A DNA stretch of 9,664 nucleotides from contig CACYBV010000399.1 of NCBI GenBank assembly GCA_902772745.1, positions 1-9,664 on the forward strand. The letters run 5' to 3'. Position numbers and translations under genes: made by a program. Of the stretch, positions 1-6,115 are shown piece by piece. The DNA comes from an uncultured Eubacteriales bacterium. GTDB lineage: Bacteria; Bacillota; Clostridia; Lachnospirales; Lachnospiraceae. Under the pieces are notes generated by a model. That model searched no databases and was not told the origin of the DNA. It saw only the letters and a list, made by a program, of their open reading frames with translations. How positions within the stretch are numbered: the stretch's first letter is position 1; each line of letters opens with the position of its first letter.

Positions 1-117
1 GCCAAAGAAGCTCCGCGCCTCCAAAAGAAGCGTCCGCGCTCCGTTCATTGAGGACGATACAGCAGCGCCGATCCCCGCAGGACCGCCGCCTGCCACAATT
101 ACATCATACTCTTTCAT
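1..117 (-). CDS. FAD-dependent oxidoreductase, N-terminal fragment (gene runs off the left edge)
   Basis: Only the first 39 codons are inside the window; the frame is open to base 1. The peptide begins MKEYDVIVAGGGPAGIGAAV, a beta-strand followed by the glycine-rich GGGPAG turn that binds the ADP part of FAD in a Rossmann fold. It continues to LLLEA, the second strand whose acidic residue usually holds the ribose. The start ATG at 115-117 has a strong Shine-Dalgarno sequence, AGGGAGGG, complementary to 123-130 and 5 nt upstream. This arrangement is typical of the FAD_oxidored group (PF12831-like) found in carbohydrate-utilisation loci of Firmicutes, but 39 residues cannot give the substrate or separate it from other FAD/NAD(P) oxidoreductases. 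It lies downstream of the glycoside hydrolase on the same strand, about 170 bp away. A possible terminator lies between them, so cotranscription is uncertain. Confidence 0.85.
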   Translation of the reverse strand, partial: MKEYDVIVAGGGPAGIGAAVSSSMNGARTLLLEARSFFG

Positions 118-141
118 TCCGTCCCTCCCTGGATGACTCAA

Positions 142-147
142 TTTATA
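142..147 (-). promoter_or_regulatory. Possible -10 element for the FAD oxidoreductase
   Basis: On the minus strand this reads TATAAA, placed so that a transcript would start near 135, just ahead of the ribosome binding site. The hexamer 17 bp upstream (GAAACT) is a poor -35, so this is only a candidate. The remaining spacer up to the glycoside hydrolase stop holds a short inverted repeat (ACCGG/CCGGT, 233-247) and the possible terminator listed separately, and nothing else I can identify. Confidence 0.25.
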
Positions 148-252
148 TGCAAGCGTCTTGTAAAAGTTTCTGCCTGCACAGTTATTGTTTTCCGTTCCCG
201 GCAAACGCAGACATGCCATACAGAAATCCCGCACCGGCTCGTCCGGTACTTC

Positions 253-285
253 AAAAAGCGAAAACATGCTATACTTTCGCCTTTT
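253..285 (-). terminator. Possible intrinsic terminator of the GHL6-like hydrolase
   Basis: Just after the stop codon, the minus-strand RNA can fold AAAAGGCGAAA against TTTCGCTTTTT (275-285 with 253-263). This is an 11-bp stem with one G-U pair and an 11-nt loop. The core is only about four GC pairs, and the T-run is partly used in the outer stem, so strength is uncertain. The flanking A and T runs make it symmetrical, as in bidirectional terminators. If it works, the hydrolase is a single-gene transcription unit. Confidence 0.5.
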
Positions 286-289
286 CCTG

Positions 290-2398
290 TTATCTGCTTG
301 ATTTTTTAAACACCAGCAATTCATGAAGCTGCAGTTTCGGCAGGAAAATCTTTGTGTAATTCTTCCCGCGTTCCATAAGAGTCGCTTCATTTTCCAGGCT
401 TTGGAATTCAAGATCCTCGATCAGGTCGTTCCTGATTTCCGCGGTAATGCCCTGAAGCGGCAAAATCTCTTCCGCCGGTCCGCGCATCGCACGCACGGAC
501 GTCAGGTTCACAAGATGCAGCATCAATCCTTCCCGGTTCTCCCACAGGGTGACATCCACAAAACCCGGGCCGAAAACCCGGACCGGATCGTCTCCTCTGA
601 CCGCCCAGCGAATGGAATTCACCATCATCTTCCGCTGGTCCGGAAGCAGATAGTCCCAGTAACAGCGTCCGATATCTCCGGAAAAGTACACTGCGCGGCC
701 TTTTCCGACTGTACGGAACAGAACCTCCTCATAATCTGCTGTCTGCTCTCTCGGGTATACCTCCTCCATCGGGAGGTCCGGAAAAGCCGGGACCGCAGAA
801 AAGGGCGACGGATCAAAGTCCGATCGGTCAAAACGGATCCCGACACGGTTCTCTGTCCCGCAGATCCGCCGGTCTTTGCACCAGCTTCCGGTATCTTCTC
901 CGAAAAATCCGTCCGATAAGATTTCATCCCCGACATTTTTTCGAACCGTAATATACGCATTCAGCTCGTTTCGCGTGTCCTCACCGGATGCGTGTACCGA
1001 AAACAGGTCTGAAAGTCCGAAATCAGACCTTTTCCGGCCATCCCAATCATACATCGAAGTCTCATATGTTCCGATGACAGACCCTCCGTTTTCAGCGTAT
1101 TCCCTGATGGCCTCGCAGTCCGAATCGGAAAGCACCGCGATATTCGGAAGAATCACAGCTCTGTACCGGGAGAGATGCTCCGTATCAATATAATGGCTGT
1201 CGATCATATCAAAAGGAATCCGAGCTTCCGTAAGCGCCTGGTACCAGCCGTTGATCGGCTTCTCAACAAGTCTCTCACGCTCCGTCATCCCATACTCTTT
1301 CGCGCTGTGCTGAGAAAACATCAGGGCGATTTCCGCACGGCTTTCGGTATCCCGAAGATACGGCTCCCATTCCCCGTATTTCCGATAAAGGTCCCGGACT
1401 GGTGTCATCCACCGTTCGTCAAAAACCTGTGCGCTGAACTTCGTAAACCAGGGCCTAAGACCGTTTGCGACGAGTTCCGAGACCCACATCCGAAGCTCCG
1501 CGGGCTCCTGCACAGAATCTTTCCAGCGCCTTTCACAAGTGCCGACAGAGAAAATCCCTCCGACAGGCTTTCCCTGCAGCACAGCCCTCAGCTCCTTCCC
1601 GGTCCTGCCGCTCGCAAAAGGCGTCATCAGCTGTGACTTTCCCTGGTAATCCGCAAAAAGTATATCCGAATAATCCCCGAGGAGCTGATTGTCGATAAAG
1701 GTATACGTCCCTACAGGAGAATTCGGAATGAAGCGCATAGCCGGATTTTCCTTCTGAATGGCTTCATCCCAGCACCTGCACAGTTCGAAAGAGCGTTTTT
1801 CGTGCCATTTTCTGTACAGCTTCACCGTTTCATCCTGCGGGTCCATGATCTTCGGGATTTCCCGGCCGCAGAATTCGAAGAACTGTTTCCTGCACGACTC
1901 GCACCAGCATACCCCGGAACCCGGCCAGCGGTTGCAGAATATCGCGTCCATATCGTAGTTTCGGGCCAGTTCCGCGTGGACTTCCTTCATGAATTCGAAG
2001 CCATACGGTCCTAAAGGACAGCTGACATAGACCTCCGGATATGACCAGTGTTTCCGTGGTCTTCCGTCCGCTCCAACCGCAGCCCACTCCGGATGTGCCT
2101 GAAATGCGGCCTCGTGTATTGCGTGTGAATCGGTCCTGCAGATGATTGTATAGCCTTTTTTCCGGCAGGCATTGACCATGTAGCCGAACAGATCGTCATG
2201 CTTTTCATCCCGCACCCGGTAATGATATGGTATTTTTGTCTCATGATAGGCAATGTATCCGCCGGAACCAAGCACCAGTCCGTCGCAGCCGCATTCATCA
2301 AAGTACGCTATCCATCTGTCGGGGTCAAACTTCCCGATATCCCCCTCGCAGATTGTCAGCTGGGCATAGCGCATGGCGTTTTTCAGTCTTTCGTTCAT
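290..2398 (-). CDS. Glycoside hydrolase of the GHL6/GH42-like type with a beta-galactosidase-trimerisation-like domain
   Basis: This 702-residue protein has no signal peptide, so it is probably cytoplasmic and acts on imported oligosaccharides. Residues about 15-345 look like a (beta/alpha)8 barrel of the hypothetical glycosyl hydrolase 6 group: FDECGCDGLVLG near 33-44, the DMDAIFCNRW strand at 149-158, then CWCESC at 164-169. The last is a cysteine cluster like the zinc site after strand 4 of GH42 enzymes. Residues about 355-460 resemble the Rossmann/amidotransferase-like middle domain of GH42 (RAVILPN, then EYAENGGSVIGTYETS). The last 100 residues look like a beta-sandwich ending in LQLHELLVF. 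The NE pair of GH42 is not visible after strand 4, so I cannot name catalytic residues or the sugar cleaved. The start has a GGGAGA site 6-7 nt upstream and a good promoter. The family is recognised from memory of motifs; beta-galactosidase or alpha-fucosidase activity are both guesses. Confidence 0.9.
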   Translation of the reverse strand: MNERLKNAMRYAQLTICEGDIGKFDPDRWIAYFDECGCDGLVLGSGGYIAYHETKIPYHYRVRDEKHDDLFGYMVNACRKKGYTIICRTDSHAIHEAAFQAHPEWAAVGADGRPRKHWSYPEVYVSCPLGPYGFEFMKEVHAELARNYDMDAIFCNRWPGSGVCWCESCRKQFFEFCGREIPKIMDPQDETVKLYRKWHEKRSFELCRCWDEAIQKENPAMRFIPNSPVGTYTFIDNQLLGDYSDILFADYQGKSQLMTPFASGRTGKELRAVLQGKPVGGIFSVGTCERRWKDSVQEPAELRMWVSELVANGLRPWFTKFSAQVFDERWMTPVRDLYRKYGEWEPYLRDTESRAEIALMFSQHSAKEYGMTERERLVEKPINGWYQALTEARIPFDMIDSHYIDTEHLSRYRAVILPNIAVLSDSDCEAIREYAENGGSVIGTYETSMYDWDGRKRSDFGLSDLFSVHASGEDTRNELNAYITVRKNVGDEILSDGFFGEDTGSWCKDRRICGTENRVGIRFDRSDFDPSPFSAVPAFPDLPMEEVYPREQTADYEEVLFRTVGKGRAVYFSGDIGRCYWDYLLPDQRKMMVNSIRWAVRGDDPVRVFGPGFVDVTLWENREGLMLHLVNLTSVRAMRGPAEEILPLQGITAEIRNDLIEDLEFQSLENEATLMERGKNYTKIFLPKLQLHELLVFKKSSR

Positions 2399-2450
2399 TA
2401 TGCTTCTCCCGATTCAGTTTTCTTTTTCCATCCAATATAACATATGCATT

Positions 2451-2479
2451 ATTGTAGCACATGCGTTCGGCCTGAGCAA
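2451..2479 (-). promoter_or_regulatory. Sigma-A-type promoter of the GHL6-like hydrolase gene
   Basis: On the minus strand TTGCTC (-35, 2474-2479) and TACAAT (-10, 2451-2456) are separated by exactly 17 bp. A TG sits one base before the -10, giving an extended -10. Transcription would start near 2444, leaving a leader of about 45 nt with the ribosome binding site. Just downstream of the -10, an imperfect palindrome (2434-2453, centred on CATATGCAT, 7 of 10 positions matching per arm) could be a repressor site. A short AACAA/TTGTT inverted repeat (2478-2494) overlaps the upstream edge of the -35. Neither operator is demonstrated. Confidence 0.72.
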
Positions 2480-2530
2480 CAAAAAGTCGTTGTTTTAAGC
2501 GGATTTCAGGCGCTTTTCAGGAGACTTGCC

Positions 2531-2569
2531 AAAAAACCGCCGTATGCCCTCAGAAAGGCATACGGCGGT
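2531..2569 (-). terminator. Strong intrinsic terminator of the 910-residue protein gene
   Basis: The arms 2536-2548 and 2557-2569 are perfectly complementary over 13 bp (ACCGCCGTATGCC with GGCATACGGCGGT), with an 8-nt loop. On the minus strand the hairpin is followed by six T residues (2531-2536, the last one shared with the stem). It starts 24 nt after the stop codon at 2593. This is a textbook Rho-independent terminator and separates the upstream gene from the hydrolase promoter. Confidence 0.94.
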
Positions 2570-2592
2570 AAACTATCCGAATTTCCGGTCTC

Positions 2593-5325
2593 TCAGAAGT
2601 CAATACCCGGGCCGTCTTCTTGTTTCTTTTCCTCCACATTGTTTTCGGCATTGAGCTCTTCGTTCTCTTCGTCATCCTTCGTGAACGAAAATCCCTTGAT
2701 CCTGTCGTAAAGATCCCTCTCTTCCTTTTCCGCCTTTTCATCCTGTTCCTTCTTGAGTTCTTCCGTGATCTGAGGCTCTGCCTTGGGTTCTTTATAGAGG
2801 AAGTCCTCAGGCTTCAGGTAATTGGGGTGATCGGGCGTCAGTCCCCGTGCTCTGTTCACCTTATCAAGCTGTGCCCGGTAATACTTTTCTGCAGGTGTTC
2901 CCACTGTCAGTTCGGCAAGAAGCGTCATCGAATCATTAAAGCGCTGGTTCTTCGCGGAGGAGAAGAAGCCTTTTTCTTTGCCGTCCTGATATTCAAGGAT
3001 TGCATTCACCGTTTTGATCACATTGGTTTCATCTGCAGCTATCGATGAAGATTTGAGTTCGCCTACAGCCCGGATCATATTCCTGTATTTGGGGCCTCGC
3101 TTGGCTAACTGTTTCTGCTGCAGAAGCGTTATCGCTCTGCTCTGAGCAGTCATATCCACACTTCCTTCATTAATTCCGGGCCCGATTCCTTTCTTTGCAT
3201 GATCGTTCAGTATTTTCTGTTTTTCAATCCGTTCGGCTTTCTGAATGTCGACGGCATAAAGCGGATCCTCCTCGACTTCCCTTACGCTTTTTTTCAGCTT
3301 TTTCGCAACAGAATATGTTGCCTGCTTCCTGGCTTCTAAATCCACATATTGATTGTATTCTGTTTCCGCGTTTTGAAGGAGCTTCTTTTTGCTCTGTTCT
3401 GTCAGTTCTTCATATCTGAACTTCAATTCCAGGTCTTCCTCAAGATCCGAGTCAAACCCATTCTGCGTCTTGTAATCTTTTTCGTACACCTTTCTGAGCT
3501 CGTTCCTGGCAAGTCTCTCAGCGTCCTGACCAACCCGCTTCAGAAAATCTTCCTTCGCCTTTTTGGTGATTCCCGGGAAGAGCGACAGTTTTGCTTTTTC
3601 CAGTTCGCTTTGGGACGCCACAGGATTCATTTTTCTGTAGGTCCTGTCAAACCCGCGGGATGTAGAAAAATCCGCCGCTTCTCCGTCTTTATCCACCGGA
3701 TTCACGATTCCGGTAAATGTGTCTTTGATCTCTGCTGTTTTATTCGCAACCTCGGAAACTTTTCCGGCAATCATTGCATTGAAAACTTCTTTATCGCGCA
3801 TTGCAAAGCGGAAGACCGGATCCTCAAGGAATTTCTCAGCCGTCTGATTCAGCTTTTGTTCCTCTAACGGACTGTCCGGATATTTCCTCGCAAGCTGGTT
3901 TGCAGCTGCCAATTTGGCCGCGAGCTTCAGATCTGCGGGTTTTCCGCCGATGTGCTCATTAAAGTAATCCTGATACCCACGAACCTTCTTCTCAGGTTCA
4001 GGTTCCTTTTCGATGCCGAATTTCACCCGATACCGTCCGTATATCTTGGCGTCCAGTTCTGTAAGGTCGTCCCGGGTTTGCAGATATTCTTCAAAATCGT
4101 CCTCGAGCCCGCCGCTGTGACCCTTAATCAGCGTCCCGGCATCAATGAAGGACTCCAGCTCGCTGTCTTTGATTTTAACCGGATTTCCATACTTTCTTAC
4201 ATAGGTTCTCCAGGCTTCCGCGCGGTCCGTCAGATTCTGTGACTGCATAAACCTGTCAAAGCTTTCCGAATGGCTGAGCTCGTGAATGCGCTGTGTATTA
4301 AGCTTCGCGCGGAGTGCCTGGCGCCGCGTTTCAAGGTATTTCATGAAAGCAGGATCGTACATCAGGTTACTCACGCGCTCTTCCAGTTCGTTCTCCGTAA
4401 TCCGCGTACTGTTCAGATTCCCGCCGCTGTTCCGCTTAGCATTCGCGAGCTGCCGCGCGGCAAGAATCACTGCGATATCTCTGTCTGTATATTTATTGTT
4501 ATTAAATTGAATTTTTCTCTGGATGTCTTCTATATACTCGGCAGCGGTTTTATCCTTCGGAAGCTTCTCAAAATGAGCCTGCTGCTTCTCCGGCGTATCA
4601 AACTGATAGCGGCCTAAAAGGCTTGCCTCAATTTCCCTGTAATCAGAAACGTCTTTTGTCCTGACCCACGACTGCAGCTTATTCTCGATCCGGCTTCCGC
4701 TGCTTTTACTGATGTCCTCGGGCTCGTACATGTCTGGATAATCGTTGAGAAAGTCCACAAAATAACCTTCCTCAAGCAGGTTTTCCGCGTATCTGTCCAG
4801 GTAATCCGCCGTGATCTGGGTTCTCGAAAGGCTTCCGCGATCTTTCGCGATCTGTCTCGCTGCGATAATTCTGGCAATCTGCTTCCGCCGGTCCGCCGAT
4901 GGATCGTTAAAATCCTCCTGGGCGTCCTGGATCCATTCCTCGGCAGACTTCACCTGTGCTTCGGCATGAAGTCCGTCCAGCGAGATTTTGGACCCCTGAT
5001 CCAGATTGCGAACCCGTGAGACAGCCTGGCTCAGCTGGCCGGCGTATTCCGCAGCCCTGCGCTCATAAGTCAGACGCGCTTCTCGGTCATCGTTCCGGCG
5101 GGCTTCACCCGCATTCTGGGCCTCGTTTTTCAGCCCGTTCAGAATTCCGTGAAGCGAGTTCAGCGCTTCATAACTTTCAGATCCCTGCTCGGCGGTTCTA
5201 AGTTCCGCGGACACATTATCAATCAGATCTGTCAGCGCTTTTGCGTATGTTTCGGGACCGATATTATAAGCACTGCTGTAATACTGCGCAATCTGCTGCG
5301 GTGTCATTTGTTTTATTTTCGGCAT
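2593..5325 (-). CDS. Large uncharacterised cysteine-free protein with internal helical repeats
   Basis: I do not recognise a named family. The 910 residues contain no cysteine and only three tryptophans, with no signal peptide or membrane segment, and almost all of it looks helical and highly charged, so a cytoplasmic scaffold-like protein is plausible. At least three related segments occur at about 129-195, 263-331 and 451-510. Each has a hydrophobic helix (IARIIAARQIA at 150-160, IAVILAARQLA at 284-294, AAKLAAANQLA at 469-479) and then a helix ending like NLLEEGYFVDFL, NLMYDPAFMKYL or KFLEDPVFRFAM. Two linkers are also alike (EASLLGRYQF at 233-242, DAKIYGRYRV at 425-434). A degenerate fourth copy may lie near 728-745 (AITLLQQKQLAKRG). 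The tail from 848 is Glu/Lys-rich and disordered-looking, ending GPGIDF; GPGI also occurs at 715-718. The start has AAGGAAGG about 13 nt upstream, rather far; no better start is visible. It has its own promoter and terminator. Function unknown. Confidence 0.88.
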   Translation of the reverse strand: MPKIKQMTPQQIAQYYSSAYNIGPETYAKALTDLIDNVSAELRTAEQGSESYEALNSLHGILNGLKNEAQNAGEARRNDDREARLTYERRAAEYAGQLSQAVSRVRNLDQGSKISLDGLHAEAQVKSAEEWIQDAQEDFNDPSADRRKQIARIIAARQIAKDRGSLSRTQITADYLDRYAENLLEEGYFVDFLNDYPDMYEPEDISKSSGSRIENKLQSWVRTKDVSDYREIEASLLGRYQFDTPEKQQAHFEKLPKDKTAAEYIEDIQRKIQFNNNKYTDRDIAVILAARQLANAKRNSGGNLNSTRITENELEERVSNLMYDPAFMKYLETRRQALRAKLNTQRIHELSHSESFDRFMQSQNLTDRAEAWRTYVRKYGNPVKIKDSELESFIDAGTLIKGHSGGLEDDFEEYLQTRDDLTELDAKIYGRYRVKFGIEKEPEPEKKVRGYQDYFNEHIGGKPADLKLAAKLAAANQLARKYPDSPLEEQKLNQTAEKFLEDPVFRFAMRDKEVFNAMIAGKVSEVANKTAEIKDTFTGIVNPVDKDGEAADFSTSRGFDRTYRKMNPVASQSELEKAKLSLFPGITKKAKEDFLKRVGQDAERLARNELRKVYEKDYKTQNGFDSDLEEDLELKFRYEELTEQSKKKLLQNAETEYNQYVDLEARKQATYSVAKKLKKSVREVEEDPLYAVDIQKAERIEKQKILNDHAKKGIGPGINEGSVDMTAQSRAITLLQQKQLAKRGPKYRNMIRAVGELKSSSIAADETNVIKTVNAILEYQDGKEKGFFSSAKNQRFNDSMTLLAELTVGTPAEKYYRAQLDKVNRARGLTPDHPNYLKPEDFLYKEPKAEPQITEELKKEQDEKAEKEERDLYDRIKGFSFTKDDEENEELNAENNVEEKKQEDGPGIDF

Positions 5326-5381
5326 AGGGCATTCTTATCCTTCCTTAATATTTTTGCCGGCGATGTGCTTTTTCCGGCTTC

Positions 5382-5510
5382 TCAACAGCCGAGAGAGTTT
5401 TGCAGTTCCCGGTTCCTCAGAAACTTCTCTTTTTGTATTCCGAAAGACACTTCCGGTACGACTTCCAGATTCCGGTTCAGGAACTCTTCGCAGTATTCTG
5501 TCTTGAAAGA
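5382..5510 (-). pseudogene. Possible decayed coding fragment in the leader
   Basis: A 42-codon frame bounded by stops at both ends reads SFKTEYCEEFLNRNLEVV and continues with alternating charged and hydrophobic residues to NSLGC. The composition looks like real helical protein, but there is no ATG and no ribosome binding site. It may be the remnant of an older gene, or chance. I do not recognise the family. Confidence 0.2.
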
Positions 5511-5557
5511 TTATGGTGTAATGAAGAATTCCCCGGTGCCTTCTGTCTGGATTCCAG

Positions 5558-5586
5558 TTTATACCACCCTGTCCAACAAATGTCCA
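5558..5586 (-). promoter_or_regulatory. Promoter of the 910-residue protein gene, overlapping tandem repeats
   Basis: On the minus strand TGGACA (-35, 5581-5586; five of six consensus bases) and TATAAA (-10, 5558-5563; five of six) are 17 bp apart. A TG one base before the -10 makes it an extended -10. Transcription would begin near 5551, about 225 nt before the start codon at 5325, which is unusually long. The -35 and spacer lie on two adjacent 11-bp direct repeats, a natural place for a regulator. Confidence 0.65.
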
Positions 5587-5591
5587 ACAAA
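5570..5591 (-). repeat. Two tandem copies of an 11-bp direct repeat in the promoter
   Basis: The plus strand reads TGTCCAACAAA twice, at 5570-5580 and 5581-5591, which is TTTGTTGGACA on the minus strand. The period of 11 bp puts both copies on about the same face of the helix. One copy supplies the -35 hexamer and the other fills the spacer, as expected for an operator bound by a dimeric regulator. A chance duplication cannot be excluded. Confidence 0.6.
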
Positions 5592-5631
5592 AATGCCTTC
5601 AGCTGTAAAGAATCAGCGCAATCAGCTGAAG
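5589..5631 (-). terminator. Possible terminator overlapping the end of the cupin gene
   Basis: CTTCAGCTG and CAGCTGAAG (5623-5631 and 5597-5605) form a perfect 9-bp stem with a 17-nt loop. On the minus strand it is followed by GC and a run of T (5589-5594). The last codons and the TGA stop of the cupin gene (5599-5601) are inside the hairpin. The loop is longer than usual and the T-run is short, so efficiency is uncertain. Confidence 0.5.
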
Positions 5632-5946
5632 CGGTTCATTGGAAACATTCTCCAGCGCATGGGACTCTCCGTCATTACAGACCGCCGTATCGCCCGGATG
5701 AAGCTCCACCGTGGTTCCGTTATCATGATAAATGCCTGTTCCGGAAAGCACGTAAAAGATTTCGTTATCACCCGAATGCTCGTGTAGTCCGAGGGTGTTT
5801 CCCGGAGGAACAATCATCCGGCAGAACATTCTGCCCTTCCCATACATTTCTTCCGCCCCGTTCAGGATCTTCTGCATTTCCACTTCCCCGATTCCGCCGC
5901 GGATGTTCTTGTGTTCAATCGCCTGTTCTTTTTTCTTTCTGACCAT
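5599..5946 (-). CDS. Single-domain cupin protein (cupin_2 type)
   Basis: This 115-residue protein has both conserved cupin motifs. Motif 1 is GLHEHSGDNEIFYVLSGTG (53-71), with metal ligands His55, His57 and Glu62. Motif 2 is PGDTAVCNDGESHALEN (84-100), with His96 as the fourth ligand. All four ligands are present, so it should bind a divalent metal in a small beta-barrel. The length is normal for free-standing bacterial cupins, which act as small isomerases, dioxygenase-like enzymes or binding proteins; the substrate cannot be read from the sequence. The N-terminus MVRKKKEQAI followed by RGGIGEVE resembles a common Firmicutes subgroup. The start at 5946 is secured by AGGAGG 5 nt upstream. It follows the SGNH esterase by 169 bp, and I see no convincing promoter between, so cotranscription is possible. 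Confidence 0.93.
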   Translation of the reverse strand: MVRKKKEQAIEHKNIRGGIGEVEMQKILNGAEEMYGKGRMFCRMIVPPGNTLGLHEHSGDNEIFYVLSGTGIYHDNGTTVELHPGDTAVCNDGESHALENVSNEPLQLIALILYS

Positions 5947-5992
5947 AACTGCCTCCTGTTATTCGATGCCATACTTGTTTCAACTGTGTCTT

Positions 5993-6106
5993 TCAGCAGT
6001 CATAAGGTTTTATTATCCGTGAACCGCTGCGACGCATCAGGTACTTTTTACTGTCCTGTACTTCTTCTCTGAAGACTCCTTCTGCAATCAGCTTTCTGAG
6101 GTACAT
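5993..6106 (-). CDS. Doubtful 37-codon ORF between the SGNH esterase and cupin genes
   Basis: The frame starts MYLRKLIAEGVFREEVQDSK and ends IIKPYDC before TGA at 5993-5995. It begins 10 nt after the esterase stop, in the same frame, separated from it by two in-frame TGA codons. The peptide is basic and looks helical, but only a weak GAGAA lies close to the ATG. It may be a small peptide, the remnant of a lost gene, or chance. I do not recognise it. Confidence 0.2.
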   Translation of the reverse strand: MYLRKLIAEGVFREEVQDSKKYLMRRSGSRIIKPYDC

Positions 6107-6115
6107 TTCTCAAGA

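Larger units (their letters stand above)
5326..5598 (-). other. Long leader/spacer between the cupin gene and the 910-residue protein gene
   Basis: This 273-bp stretch holds the promoter at 5558-5586 and then about 225 nt of untranslated leader. Short inverted repeats occur, for example GCCGG/CCGGC close to 5355-5375, but no T-tract follows them on the minus strand and I recognise no riboswitch class. A protein-like open frame without a start codon (5382-5510) is listed separately. Confidence 0.5.

Noticed and set aside
48..326. A 92-codon plus-strand ORF at the left edge
   Set aside because: It runs antisense to the FAD oxidoreductase start and the spacer, with no recognisable domain.
2497..2520. 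Catabolite-repression (cre)-like bases upstream of the hydrolase promoter
   Set aside because: Matches to the TGWAANCGNTNWCA consensus need an inserted base, so they are not convincing.
5561..5569. AGGGTGGTA-like bases on the minus strand resembling the T-box motif
   Set aside because: The following ACCGCG part, a specifier stem and a downstream terminator are missing. The bases are better explained as the spacer and extended -10 of a promoter.
5334..5598. An open minus-strand frame of almost 90 codons continuing from the cupin stop
   Set aside because: It has no ATG and no ribosome binding site, and its basic, Arg/Ser-rich content looks like non-coding sequence read by chance.
5149..5787. 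A 212-codon plus-strand ORF across the cupin and repeat protein genes
   Set aside because: It is antisense to two well-supported genes, has no family-like motif, and is rich in residues typical of reverse-strand shadows (Cys, Phe, Arg, Ser).
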